Source: CAVRXT01 sp963725655
GTDB taxonomy: Bacteria > Acidobacteriota > Terriglobia > Acidiferrales > UBA7541
Length of the DNA: 64,000 nucleotides
Direction of reading: 5' to 3'
Assembly: GCA_963725655.1 (NCBI GenBank)
Contig: CAVRYY010000003.1
Span: 186,001 to 250,000 of the forward strand
In this document: one piece after another, positions 52,418 through 61,609 of the stretch
Position numbering within the stretch: the first letter of the stretch is position 1
Layout of the letters: each line of letters opens with the position of its first letter
Program-made: the position numbers and the translations under genes
Notes under the pieces: generated by a model
Databases searched by the model: none
The model's input: the letters and a program-made list of their open reading frames with translations, nothing else
What the model was told of the DNA's origin: nothing

Positions 52418-54187
52418 ATGCATGATGCTTCCTCACTTCCGGCTACTCACGCACATACGCCTCCTAAAGGATTTATTCGGAAGTACGTTTTCAGCCTCGA
52501 TCACAAAGTGATTGGGAAGCAGTACTACGGCCTTGCGCTCTTAGCTGTATTTGTCGGCATGCTGCTTTCCTGGTTGATGCGTATTCATCTGGCCTGGCCC
52601 ACCTGGCCAATCCCGCTGCTCGGCAAGTTTTCCGCTGCCGGCGCGCCAAATGGGGTGATGACGCCGGAATACTATCTTTCGCTACTTACCATGCATGGCA
52701 CACTCATGGTTTTCTTTGTGTTAACCAACGCGCCCTTCGCCGCCTTCGGGAACTATTTCCTTCCCATCCAGATTGGCGCCGAAGATATGGCCTTTCCCAG
52801 GTTCAACATGATGTCGTTCTGGACCACGTTCGTCGCGTTTGTGGTGATGATGGCGTCATTTTTTATCAGTGACGGTCCACCGATTTCCGGTTGGACCGCC
52901 TACGCGCCACTCAGCGCGGTTGGCAAGGACGCCGGCCCAGGACTGGCCATGGGCCAGAATCTCTGGGCGATTTCCATCGCTATCTTTTGCATCGCGTCGC
53001 TTTTGGGCGCGCTCAATTTCATCGCCACGACTCTCGACCTGCGCACCAAGGGGATGTCTCTTGCTCGTATGCCGTATAGCTCGTGGGCCTGGTTCGTGAC
53101 CTCCGTCATCGCTCTGCTCGCCTTTGCGGTCCTTTTACCGGCTTGCATTCTCCTGATTCTGGACCGCGTTGCAGGAACGAGTTTCTTCATTCCCGCCGGG
53201 CTGGTGCTCAGCGACAAATTACAGCCGCACTCAGGCGGCTCTCCGCTGCTGTGGCAGCATCTATTCTGGTTTTTCGGCCACCCCGAGGTCTACATTGCAA
53301 TCCTGCCTTCCATCGGAATCGTCGCTCATATTCTTCCGGTATTCGCGCGCAAGCCTCTGCTCGGACCGCGCGCTCTCATCGGCAGTATGATTGCCATCGG
53401 ATTCTTGAGTTACATGGTTTGGGGCCATCACATGTTCGTGAGTGGCATGAATCCATTTTCGGCGAACTTATTTTCGGTCCCGACGCTGGTGATCACCATT
53501 CCCGCCACGATCATGACGCTTCTGTTGATCGGCTCGGTATATGGAGCCAAGTTGCGATTCACCACCCCCGCGCTTTTTTGCCTCGGCTTCATCTCCGTCT
53601 TCATCAGCGGCGGCATCAGCGGCTTCTATCTGGCGCAGCCTTCACTGGACACCTACCTCCACGCCACCTATTTCGTGGTGGCCCACTTCCATTTCGTGAT
53701 GGCGGTGGCCTCGATCTTCGGCGTCTTTGCGGGCACCTACTTTTGGTTTCCGAAAATGTTCGGACGGATGATGAGCGATACGCTGGGGAAATGGCACTTC
53801 TGGCTGACATTCCTCGGCGTGTATTGCGTGTTCATGCCGATGCACTACCTCGGATTGGCCGGCAACGTCCGCCGTTACTCCGCCTTCGTGGACGACTACC
53901 TGGCGCCCTTGATTCCGGTACATCGGTTTATCACTATCGCCGCTCTGTTGACCGGTGCTGCCCAGTTTATTTTCTTCTGGAATCTGGCTTGGAGCCGTTT
54001 CCGCGGGCCCATCGCCCCCGACAATCCGTGGGAAGCCACCTCTCTAGAGTGGTCCACCACCTCTCCGCCGCCATTCGACAACTTCGGCGGAAAGCATCCG
54101 GTGGTTTACCGTGGTCCAAACGAATATGGAGTGGAAGAAAACGGGACGGATTACGCGATGCAAACGTCGCCGTTGAAGAGCCAGTGA
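52418..54187 (+). CDS. coxA: Cytochrome c oxidase subunit I
   Basis: A 589-residue subunit with 12 or more membrane helices, holding haem a, haem a3 and CuB. The D-channel residues Asn/Asp/Asn are kept in FGNYF and GAEDMAFPRFN, and GHPEVYIAILPSIG has the Glu plus the cross-linked Tyr expected for A-type enzymes. The CuB His pair is in VWGHHMF, and VVAHFHFVMA has the haem ligands. The ATG follows GAGGATCAACC. It reduces oxygen to water and pumps protons. Confidence 0.96.
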   Translation: MHDASSLPATHAHTPPKGFIRKYVFSLDHKVIGKQYYGLALLAVFVGMLLSWLMRIHLAWPTWPIPLLGKFSAAGAPNGVMTPEYYLSLLTMHGTLMVFFVLTNAPFAAFGNYFLPIQIGAEDMAFPRFNMMSFWTTFVAFVVMMASFFISDGPPISGWTAYAPLSAVGKDAGPGLAMGQNLWAISIAIFCIASLLGALNFIATTLDLRTKGMSLARMPYSSWAWFVTSVIALLAFAVLLPACILLILDRVAGTSFFIPAGLVLSDKLQPHSGGSPLLWQHLFWFFGHPEVYIAILPSIGIVAHILPVFARKPLLGPRALIGSMIAIGFLSYMVWGHHMFVSGMNPFSANLFSVPTLVITIPATIMTLLLIGSVYGAKLRFTTPALFCLGFISVFISGGISGFYLAQPSLDTYLHATYFVVAHFHFVMAVASIFGVFAGTYFWFPKMFGRMMSDTLGKWHFWLTFLGVYCVFMPMHYLGLAGNVRRYSAFVDDYLAPLIPVHRFITIAALLTGAAQFIFFWNLAWSRFRGPIAPDNPWEATSLEWSTTSPPPFDNFGGKHPVVYRGPNEYGVEENGTDYAMQTSPLKSQ

Positions 54188-54250
54188 GAACTTGCCGAAG
54201 TACCGACCGAGGGTTCGTGGATATCGCCATCGCAACCGGGAGAAAATGAC

Positions 54251-54904
54251 GTGACAAGCAACTCAATTCCAGTTGGCACCCGAAATGGCCCACCAACCTT
54301 GCCACCGGCGGCATCGGGCGTGCCCTCCCGGCCCGAGCGCTCGGAAACCGGAGTGTGGGTCGGCATCGCCGCCATCTCCATGTCTTTCGCGGCTTTCACC
54401 AGCGCGATGATTGTCCGGCAGGGAGCGAGCCCGGATTGGCGGCATTTTCACCTTCCACGAGTCTTGTACCTGAATACGCTGACCTTGCTGGCCAGCAGCT
54501 TCACTCTTCAAACGGCGCGAACACGGCTGGCTTCCATCCGAACAGCGCTATCCGAAGCACCAGGCAACGCTCTGAATCTATATCCCGACGGCATTCACTG
54601 GCTGTACGTAACCGCCGCGCTAGGCGCGCTTTTTGTCGGTGGACAGTTTCTGGCATGGCGCAACTTAGCCGCGCAAGGGCTCTTTCTCGCGACGAATCCC
54701 AGTTCCTCGTTCTTCTACGTCTTTACCGCTCTTCACGCATTGCATCTTCTCGGCGGGATCGGCGGCTTGGCCTACATCATCCGTAAGTTCGCCCGGACCA
54801 ACGGCACGGCGCAGACTACCGGGATGAATGCCGTCTCCATCTATTGGCATTTCATGGATGGACTCTGGGTGTACTTGTTCTTGTTGCTGGCGATGCGGAC
54901 GTAA
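54251..54904 (+). CDS. Cytochrome c oxidase subunit III-type protein
   Basis: A 217-residue membrane protein of the COX3 family starting at GTG with GGGAG upstream. Five helices are visible; typical are VGIAAISMSFAAFTSAMIVR, SSSFFYVFTALHALHLLGGI and IYWHFMDGLWVYLFLLLAMR, with HALHLLGG and YWHFMDGLW as family motifs. A second COX3-like gene follows at once. It is part of the oxidase operon. Confidence 0.9.
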   Translation: MTSNSIPVGTRNGPPTLPPAASGVPSRPERSETGVWVGIAAISMSFAAFTSAMIVRQGASPDWRHFHLPRVLYLNTLTLLASSFTLQTARTRLASIRTALSEAPGNALNLYPDGIHWLYVTAALGALFVGGQFLAWRNLAAQGLFLATNPSSSFFYVFTALHALHLLGGIGGLAYIIRKFARTNGTAQTTGMNAVSIYWHFMDGLWVYLFLLLAMRT

Positions 54905-54923
54905 TCCTTTTGCAGGAGGCGCT

Positions 54924-55556
54924 GTGAGCGAATCGGCGGCACCGCTGGTGGAAGGGCACGGAGTGACGATGGAGCCATCGCCGTTTGGCATTCCATCCAA
55001 GAAATTGACGATGTGGCTCTTTATCGCTTCGGACGCCGTAACATTCGGGGCAGTTTTGTTCGCCTATTCCTATCTGCGCGCTGGCACGTCCGATTGGCCC
55101 ACTCCTTTTCAGTTTTCTTCGAGCATCATCAACGGCATGGTCATGACCATTGTTCTCCTTACCAGCAGCCTGACTATGCTGGGCGCGGTGCAGGCCGCGA
55201 AAGCCGGTCGAAAGGCGTCGAGCTTGAAGTGGTTGAGTCTGACCGTGCTGTTAGGAATTGTTTTCGCGGTGCTTCATCTGCGGGAATGGTTTCACATGTT
55301 CGCCGAAGGCTGGAGCTTTTCAAAGAATCCGGCTGGCGGTTCGGTATTGTTCGGTGCAACTTTCTTCAGCATTACCGGCCTTCATCTGATGCACGTTATT
55401 TCCGGACTCATTGCGCTGATCGTGATCGGGATTGGCTACAAGACTGCGTGGCTGGATGAAGGCCACGTCGAAACCACCGGGTTGTATTGGCACTTCGTGG
55501 ACCTGGTCTGGATGTTCGTTTTTCCGCTGCTCTATCTGATGAATGCCGCGCGCTAA
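54924..55556 (+). CDS. Second cytochrome c oxidase subunit III-type protein
   Basis: A 210-residue COX3-family protein. The GTG start follows GCAGGAGG. Motifs are MWLFIASDAVTFGAVLFAYS, LREWFHMFAEG, TGLHLMHVISG and GLYWHFVDLVWMFVFPLLYL. It is the better match to classical subunit III, including the conserved His and Glu residues. Two subunit-III-like genes in tandem also occur in other soil bacteria, where one may replace or assist the other. Confidence 0.92.
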   Translation: MSESAAPLVEGHGVTMEPSPFGIPSKKLTMWLFIASDAVTFGAVLFAYSYLRAGTSDWPTPFQFSSSIINGMVMTIVLLTSSLTMLGAVQAAKAGRKASSLKWLSLTVLLGIVFAVLHLREWFHMFAEGWSFSKNPAGGSVLFGATFFSITGLHLMHVISGLIALIVIGIGYKTAWLDEGHVETTGLYWHFVDLVWMFVFPLLYLMNAAR

Positions 55557-55574
55557 GTCAACATATCGCGCGGA

Positions 55575-55892
55575 ATGGGAGAAATGGCGGGCATGGAAGC
55601 GAACCGCAATCCGGGGATGAAGTTCTACCTGATAGTTTGGAATGGCCTGCTGTATATCGCGGGGGCCGAAGTGTTCCTCACCTACTGGGGTCTCTCCACT
55701 CGTGTGCTCCTGGCCGTGTTGTTAACTCTTGCATTTGTCGAGGCCGGACTCGGCCTGTTGTATTTCATGCACCTGAAATACGAGCGGCGTAGTCTCCGCT
55801 GGGCTCTGATAATTGCGGTGATTTTTGTGCTCCTGATGATGAACCAAATCTGGCCAGACGCTTATCGCATGGCCAGCCTCGCGCTTCGTTAG
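55575..55892 (+). CDS. Cytochrome oxidase subunit IV (prokaryotic COX4/CyoD type)
   Basis: A 105-residue protein with three membrane helices. The segment LLTLAFVEAGLGLLYFMHLK is typical of small bacterial subunit IV proteins, which assist assembly or stability. It follows subunit III by 18 bases, so the operon continues. Confidence 0.85.
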   Translation: MGEMAGMEANRNPGMKFYLIVWNGLLYIAGAEVFLTYWGLSTRVLLAVLLTLAFVEAGLGLLYFMHLKYERRSLRWALIIAVIFVLLMMNQIWPDAYRMASLALR

Positions 55893-55969
55893 ACATGGGG
55901 GAGCACAGTGGAAGGGATCAGACGCGCCTCAAACTCCGTGCGAACCTTTAACAGCGCGGGGAGTAGATC

Positions 55970-56242
55970 GTGACTCAAGGAACCGCGATGCGCCTTACCA
56001 AAAAACTGATGCTCTTAACTCTCTGTTCCAGTGCTGTCGCGTTGGCTCTGTTGGCCATGCCATCAGCTCTCTTCGCCCAAGGTTGCGTGCAGTGCTATCA
56101 GAGCGCCGCCGCTTCCGGACCGCGGGCCATCCAGGCTCTTCGCGACGGGATTATCGTTTTGATACTTCCGCCTTTTTTCATCTGTGTGGGGATCACGTTT
56201 CTGGCTTACCGCCGACGCAATCTCCAGGGCGAAAATTCATAA
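55970..56242 (+). CDS. Small membrane protein at the end of the oxidase operon
   Basis: A 90-residue protein starting at GTG after GGGGAG. It has a signal/helix (LLTLCSSAVALALLAMPSAL), a CVQCYQSA motif (CxxC) and a second helix (GIIVLILPPFFICVGITFLA) ending in basic residues. The CxxC could bind metal or form a disulfide, but it has no His after it, so it is not a haem site. I do not recognise a named family; similar small proteins follow oxidase genes in Acidobacteriota. Confidence 0.65.
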   Translation: MTQGTAMRLTKKLMLLTLCSSAVALALLAMPSALFAQGCVQCYQSAAASGPRAIQALRDGIIVLILPPFFICVGITFLAYRRRNLQGENS

Positions 56243-56262
56243 CCGCCGTTGTCGGTTTTTTT
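56241..56262 (+). terminator. Likely Rho-independent terminator of the oxidase operon
   Basis: AACCG-CCGTTGT-CGGTT followed by T7, immediately after the stop of the small membrane protein and touching the stop of the convergent kinase gene. The stem has only five pairs, so strength is uncertain. Confidence 0.4.
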
Positions 56263-57643
56263 ACTTGGCCGCGAACGGCAACCGCATCTCGATCAGCAGG
56301 CCGCCGTCCTTGCAATTCTCAGCCCTCACCGTTCCGCCATGCAGCCGTACCGCCCGCTCGGTAATCGATAGTCCCAGCCCGGATCCGCCCGAGACCCGGT
56401 CGCGCGCGTCACCCACCCGGTAAAAGGGCATAAAAATGTCACCAAGCGATTCCTCCGGTACGCCGCTTCCGTGATCGCGAACGCTGATTAGCGCGGTTTC
56501 GTTCCCGTTGGTAGATGACTTTTTGAGCGCGATCTGCACCTCGGTGCCTTCGGCGGTATAGCTCACTGCGTTGCGAATCACGTTTTCGATGGCGCTGCGC
56601 AGCAGTTGGCGATTCCCCAGAATAGTGCAGCCATCGGCTTGGGTCACACGTACGTGACGATTGCGCCCCTGCGCTTCGAAGTCGGCATCCGCAGCCACGT
56701 CGGCGACCACCCGATCCAGCACCACCGCCTCGCCCTCGAAAACCTCGCTGCCACTCTCCAGTCGCGCCAGCCTTAGCAGGCTCCCAATCAAGGTGTTCAG
56801 CCGCCCGGCTTCCAGCTCGATGCGGTCCAGCCCGCTTGCGGATTCGGCATTGGCATGCAGCCGGGTGAGGCCCAGCGCTACCGTCAGTCGCGCCAGGGGA
56901 GATCGCAATTCGTGCGAGATATCCGCCAGCAGGCGCCGCTGTGAAAACATCAGCGATTCGATCTGCTCCGCCATGTGGTCGAAATCACGGCTGAGCTCCG
57001 CCAGCTCGTCAGCGCGATTTCCCGCCGCACCTCCCACCCGCGCGCTCAGGTCCCCCGTCGCCAGCCGGTGGGTCACCGCCCGAAGATGCACAATCGGCGC
57101 GGTGATGTAACGGGCCAGCCAGAAACACACCAGCCCAGCGATAAAAAACACGGCCGCGGCGCGAACGATCTGGACCTGGATCGGAGCGCGCAACACGTCC
57201 GCGACAGATTCCACGCGCGTACCGATCACCAACACATAGTGGGTTCCAGTAGAGCCAGTGGTTCGGCTCGCAGAGTACTTCGTACCGTGGGACATCTGAA
57301 TTTTTGTTTCGCTCGACTGCAGCGCGGACTGCGCGATGAGGTCAGCCTCAGCCGGTGTCGGCTGCGACAGGATTTCATGGCCCTCATCGTCGAAAAGATA
57401 CGCTTGCCAGTGCAGCGTGGTCTGCAGCGAGGTAAGGAAGTCCGCCAGCGCCCCCATACCATGGTCGTCCAGAATGTCGGCGGCGCGCGCCGCCATCAGC
57501 GGCATAACCGTGCGATCAAATTCCTCCGCACGCATTGCCTTGAATTGGGATTGCGTGGTTACCACCGAGGCGATCAGGGTCGCGCTGACGAGGACCATCG
57601 CCAGCCAGAAAGACAGAAATATCTTCAGAAACAGGCTGCGCAC
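56261..57643 (-). CDS. CpxA-like sensor histidine kinase
   Basis: A 460-residue kinase with TM1 (about 8-28), a periplasmic region, TM2 (about 160-180), HAMP, phosphoacceptor His244 in LADISHELRSPL, and the ATPase motifs SAIENVIRNAVSY, VRDHGSGVP and GSGLGLSI. The motif DISHELRSPLARL places it in the CpxA branch. It lies 22 bases after its response regulator gene and is convergent with the oxidase operon, so it may sense envelope or respiratory stress and control these genes; this is inferred. Confidence 0.93.
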   Translation of the reverse strand: MRSLFLKIFLSFWLAMVLVSATLIASVVTTQSQFKAMRAEEFDRTVMPLMAARAADILDDHGMGALADFLTSLQTTLHWQAYLFDDEGHEILSQPTPAEADLIAQSALQSSETKIQMSHGTKYSASRTTGSTGTHYVLVIGTRVESVADVLRAPIQVQIVRAAAVFFIAGLVCFWLARYITAPIVHLRAVTHRLATGDLSARVGGAAGNRADELAELSRDFDHMAEQIESLMFSQRRLLADISHELRSPLARLTVALGLTRLHANAESASGLDRIELEAGRLNTLIGSLLRLARLESGSEVFEGEAVVLDRVVADVAADADFEAQGRNRHVRVTQADGCTILGNRQLLRSAIENVIRNAVSYTAEGTEVQIALKKSSTNGNETALISVRDHGSGVPEESLGDIFMPFYRVGDARDRVSGGSGLGLSITERAVRLHGGTVRAENCKDGGLLIEMRLPFAAK

Positions 57644-57664
57644 TTTCGCTTCACCAATTACCGG

Positions 57665-58408
57665 CTACTGCGATGTCTCCGACACCACGTACACGTACCC
57701 GACGTTGCGAATCGCGCGGATTCGCTCGGTGCCGTCCGGGCAAGCGCCCAGCTTCTTGCGAAGATTACTGATGTGGACGTCTAGACTTCGATCCGACGGC
57801 TCCAATTCTCGCCCTAAAGCGCCCTTGACCAATTCATCTCGCGACAGCACCTGTCCCGGTGACTTGAAGAACAAGGCAAGCAGCTCGAATTCCGCGGAGG
57901 TCAGCTCGATCTCGCGGGTTTTGTGCCGCGCGGCTCTCGCCCGCATGTCCAGACGAATGTCGTCCAGCAGAATGGTAGCCGGAGTCAACAAATCCTTAGC
58001 CACGACGCCGCTCGTTCGGCGCAACACCGCATGGATACGCGCCGCTAACTCGCGGGGATTGTAGGGCTTAGGCAGATAATCATCAGCACCCAGTTCGAGA
58101 CCCACGATGCGGTCCACGTCTTCGCCGTGTGCCGTCAGCATGATGACGGGCAGCGCGGAGTTGGCCCGAATCTGCCGCAGCACCTCGAACCCGCGAATCC
58201 CGGGCAGCATCACATCCAAAATCACCAACGAGTAAATCCCAGACAACGCTCGCTCCACGCCCGCAGACCCATCGTGTACCGCATCGATCTGAAATCCCTG
58301 TGATTTAAGGTATTGCCCGACAAGCTCACATAGTTCGACGTCATCGTCTACGACCAGGACTCGGGTCGAAGGCCAACCGGTCGGATTATCTGGTTTTGCA
58401 GGCAGCAT
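57665..58408 (-). CDS. CpxR-like response regulator
   Basis: A 247-residue OmpR-type regulator with receiver residues DDD at 21-23, phosphoacceptor Asp65 (LVILDVMLPG) and Lys in YLPKPYNPREL, and a winged-helix domain (about 145-240) with SLDVHISNLRKKLG and AIRNVGYVYV. Sits directly upstream of its kinase. Confidence 0.93.
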   Translation of the reverse strand: MLPAKPDNPTGWPSTRVLVVDDDVELCELVGQYLKSQGFQIDAVHDGSAGVERALSGIYSLVILDVMLPGIRGFEVLRQIRANSALPVIMLTAHGEDVDRIVGLELGADDYLPKPYNPRELAARIHAVLRRTSGVVAKDLLTPATILLDDIRLDMRARAARHKTREIELTSAEFELLALFFKSPGQVLSRDELVKGALGRELEPSDRSLDVHISNLRKKLGACPDGTERIRAIRNVGYVYVVSETSQ

Positions 58409-58618
58409 TCATCTACTTTATACCCTGCTCGCGTCCGAATCGAAACGGTGGAAGCGTGGCTCCTAATCCATTAGTCTTCATATCATAGTGCTATCGTTCC
58501 TTCATGGGCGATTGGAAAACCCTTATGGAAACCGCGCGTCCATCGCGGCCACAAAGGCCTTAGCAGACCACCGAGACCGTCTCCAGGGCTCTTCAGCGAT
58601 TTAGAAATCATCCTGTTA

Positions 58619-58790
58619 ACAGGGAATTTTAATTCCCTGTTCGTTCCCTGATAATTCCCTGTTTCGATCGGCCTGAAAATGGCACTTATTGGCGCTAAAT
58701 GGCTCGGTGCGCTGGGGTTATCTCCGAAAGGCTGGCATTCAAAGCCGCAATTTCCCTGTATTTTTCCCTGTTAACAGGGAATTTTGCCGC
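58619..58790. repeat. TTCCCTG hairpin module, locus C
   Basis: The 10-bp inverted repeat AACAGGGAAT / ATTCCCTGTT at 58619-58642 matches locus A. A perfect 18-bp palindrome, TTCCCTGTTAACAGGGAA (58764-58781), follows after a stretch that also resembles locus A. It is upstream of repeat units in the same order as in locus A. Confidence 0.78.
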
Positions 58791-58828
58791 GGAGAACAGG
58801 TTCGCGCAAGCCTGCCTCCACCGCCAAC

Positions 58829-59110
58829 CAGTCTGGGACCTTCTCTCTCCCGCCGCCCATGGCCCAAAATCAATAATTTTGCGGGCCGAAAAGCGCAAAC
58901 GCCTCGGCGATAGGGACCTACAACCTCTCTTGATCGCAAGCTCGCGTGCGAAGCCTACGATTTTTCTCCGCAGGCAGGTCGGGTGGTTCCCTTTCGCGGG
59001 AGGCCAGAGCCACGGGACTTCTTTCGCCAAGGCACGAAGGGAACCGTCAGTTCGACCGGACTTTGCTCTGCCAATCAGTCTCGGACTTTCTCTCTCCGAC
59101 AGATCGATCG
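58829..59110. repeat. Intergenic repeat units, locus C
   Basis: One full unit (58829-59075) and the start of a second (from 59076). The blocks ATAATTTTGCGGGCCGAAAA, CGATTTTTCTCCGCAGGCAG and a TTCCCTTTCGCGGGAGG variant follow the order of locus A. The second unit ends right before the stop of the permease gene at 59122. The DNA between 58409 and 58618 has nothing I can identify. Confidence 0.75.
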
Positions 59111-59121
59111 CAGAATGGATG

Positions 59122-61548
59122 CTACTCGTGACGCAGCGCAACCATCGGATCTACACGGGTGGCTCGGCGAGCCGGGAAGAAAGAGGCGGCTGCGGAGATT
59201 GCGATCATCAGGAGGGCTACGCTCAAGAAAATGAGCGGATCGGACGCGCTGACGCTGTAGAGGAAACTGGCGAGGAGACGGGTCAAAACCACCGTGCCTA
59301 CAAGGCCAACAGCCACGCCGATTAGAGCGAATCGCAATCCTTCTCCTACTAAGATTCGGAAAACGTCGGCCGGCTGGGCGCCGAGCGCCACGCGGATGCC
59401 AATTTCGCAGGTGCGCTGCGTGACGGAGTACGACGTTACGCCATAGATGCCCACGGTCGCCAGAGTCAACGCAAGCGCGGCAAAAATCCCGATCAGCCAG
59501 GTTCGGAAACGGGGCTGCGCGACGGTGGCAGCCATGTTGTCTTCCATGGTACGAATTTTCACGAGCGGCTGGTTCGGATCGATTGCCGCCAGGGCGGAGC
59601 GGAGCGCTGCGGCTTGCAGGTGGGGATCACCGGCGGTGCGAAGAACGATGGACATCTGGAAAATGGGAAGAAGCTGATCGAGCTGTCGGTACGGGATATA
59701 CATTTCGGCCTTCGGCTCAAGACCGAGACCCTGTGTGACATCACCCACCACGCCGACGATTTCCATCGTGGGGATCTGGTTGTCCGGCGTAGCTCCAATT
59801 TGCATGCGCTTGCCGAGAGGATTTTCGTTCGGGAAATAGACGTGAGCCATGGCCGCGTTGATGACCACGACGGAAGCGCTGTGCTCATTGTCCGCGGAGC
59901 GGATGAGCCGGCCCTGGAGGAGTGGCACACCGAGCGTTTCGAAATAGTTTGCGGTTACCGCTCGATAACCTGCCGCGACATAGTCGTGAGCTGTCTTCGG
60001 CGGGTGGCCCGTAATGTTGAAGTGGATGAGTCCACCACCGCCGCTGACCGGAAGAAACGAGGCCGCGGCGGCGGCCCGGACGCCGGGCAGCGTTCGGGCG
60101 CGCTCGATGAGGCGGTCGTAGAATCCGTAGCGTTGCTCGGGCTTGGCGTATGCGGATTCCGAGAGCGGAAGATCGGCGACCAGAAGATGATCGGCCTGGA
60201 AGCCGAGAGAGACTTCTTGCATGCGCGAGAAACTCCTCAACAACAGGCCGGAGCCGACCAGAAGCGACATGGCGAGCGCGATTTCAATGGAAATAAGAAA
60301 CCCGTGCAGGCGGTACTGGCCAGGTCCGGCGGTGGAACCACGCGAGCCTTCGTTGAGCGTTTCGCGGAGGTCGATCTTGGTGGTGCGGAGAGCGGGAGCG
60401 ATGCCAAACACAAGGCCGGTGATCACGGATACCAGAATCGTGAAGACGAGCACGGAGCGATCGAGTCCGACCGAAAAAACCTGCGGAACAGTGCCGGCGG
60501 AGATTTTCAGAAGCGGCCCGAGCGAGGCCCAAGCAAACAACAGGCCGAGGAAACCGCCGGCGAGGGAGAGCAGGACGCTTTCCGTCAATAGCTGGCGGAC
60601 GATGCGGCCGCGGGTGGCGCCCATGGAGGTGCGAATGGCGACTTCCCTGCCGCGCGATGCGGCGCGGGCCAGCAGAAGATTGGCGACATTGGCGCAGGCG
60701 ATGAGCAGAACGAAGCTGACGGCGCCGAGAAGTAGAATTAGTCCGGGGCGAATGTTCTGCACCATTTGCTCTTGGAGAGGAACGACGTCGGCGCTGGTGC
60801 CGGTGTTGTAGTCGGGATATTGCTGCTCGAGGCGCTTGGTGATGACGGCCATCCCGGTGCGGGCTTGCTCGCGGGTCACGCCGGGCTTGAGGCGTCCGAC
60901 CACGATGATGCCGGGATGCCAGTTACGATCGTCGGGCAGCGTGGCGGCCCATGGTGTGAGCGGGACAAAAACTTCGGCGGGTTGCAAGAGTTCGAAACCG
61001 CTGGGGAGAACGCCGACGATGGTGTATTGGCGAGAATCGAGATGGATGGATTTGCCCAGGACGTCGGCAGCGCCACCAAAGCGGCGCTGCCATAGTCCGT
61101 AACTGAGAAGAGCGACCGGCGCACCGCCGGCACGATCTTCATCCGCACGAAAGGTGCGGCCGATCCGGGCGTCCACGCCGAGGAGAGGAAGCAACGGAGC
61201 GGTGACCATGCGAGCATTCAGGCGGTCGGGCTCGCCGGCACCGGTGAGCGTGATGGTGGTGCCGCGGGTCGCCTCGAGTGATGCGAACGAGTGACTCTGA
61301 TCGCGCCAGTCGATGTAATTTTGGTACGAGGTGCTGATGATAGGAAAATTGCTTTTTTCGGCGATGATCATCAGCCCTGACGAATCGCGGAAGGGGAGTG
61401 GCCGAAGTAGGACGGCGTTGACGACCGTGAAAATGGCGGTGTTTGCGCCGATGCCGAGTGCGAGAGTGATGATGGCTATTGCTGAGAACGAAGCACTCTT
61501 GGCAAGTAGGCGAAAGGCGTAGCGAAAGTCATGAAGTAGATTCTCCAT
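59122..61548 (-). CDS. ADOP-type ABC transporter permease (MacB/FtsX)
   Basis: An 808-residue inner-membrane protein with the MacB periplasmic core domain twice and eight predicted helices in two FtsX sets (IITLALGIGANTAIFTVVNA; LLLGAVSFVLLIACANVANL; ALALTLATVGIYGVTSYSVT; LVGTVVLTRLLASFLYSV). The first lines MENLLHDFRYAFRLLAKS and GIGANTAIF are the hallmark of acidobacterial duplicated orphan permeases. No ATPase gene is adjacent, so its partner must be elsewhere. MacB-like proteins act as mechanotransducers for export. The ATG at 61548 fits the family start. Confidence 0.92.
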   Translation of the reverse strand: MENLLHDFRYAFRLLAKSASFSAIAIITLALGIGANTAIFTVVNAVLLRPLPFRDSSGLMIIAEKSNFPIISTSYQNYIDWRDQSHSFASLEATRGTTITLTGAGEPDRLNARMVTAPLLPLLGVDARIGRTFRADEDRAGGAPVALLSYGLWQRRFGGAADVLGKSIHLDSRQYTIVGVLPSGFELLQPAEVFVPLTPWAATLPDDRNWHPGIIVVGRLKPGVTREQARTGMAVITKRLEQQYPDYNTGTSADVVPLQEQMVQNIRPGLILLLGAVSFVLLIACANVANLLLARAASRGREVAIRTSMGATRGRIVRQLLTESVLLSLAGGFLGLLFAWASLGPLLKISAGTVPQVFSVGLDRSVLVFTILVSVITGLVFGIAPALRTTKIDLRETLNEGSRGSTAGPGQYRLHGFLISIEIALAMSLLVGSGLLLRSFSRMQEVSLGFQADHLLVADLPLSESAYAKPEQRYGFYDRLIERARTLPGVRAAAAASFLPVSGGGGLIHFNITGHPPKTAHDYVAAGYRAVTANYFETLGVPLLQGRLIRSADNEHSASVVVINAAMAHVYFPNENPLGKRMQIGATPDNQIPTMEIVGVVGDVTQGLGLEPKAEMYIPYRQLDQLLPIFQMSIVLRTAGDPHLQAAALRSALAAIDPNQPLVKIRTMEDNMAATVAQPRFRTWLIGIFAALALTLATVGIYGVTSYSVTQRTCEIGIRVALGAQPADVFRILVGEGLRFALIGVAVGLVGTVVLTRLLASFLYSVSASDPLIFLSVALLMIAISAAASFFPARRATRVDPMVALRHE

Positions 61549-61609
61549 CGCGCCTCCGGCAAAGACCTAATTGTACAACCCTGCAAGTCCGAAGGGCACA
61601 ATGTCAGAT

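Noticed and set aside
53083..54249. A 388-codon open frame overlapping oxidase subunit I in another frame
   Set aside because: It lies within coxA, has no recognisable domain and shows a shadow composition; the coxA frame has all catalytic motifs.
59614..60591. A 325-codon plus-strand frame opposite the permease gene
   Set aside because: Charged, low-complexity antisense translation of an FtsX/MacB gene; no supporting ribosome site or homology.
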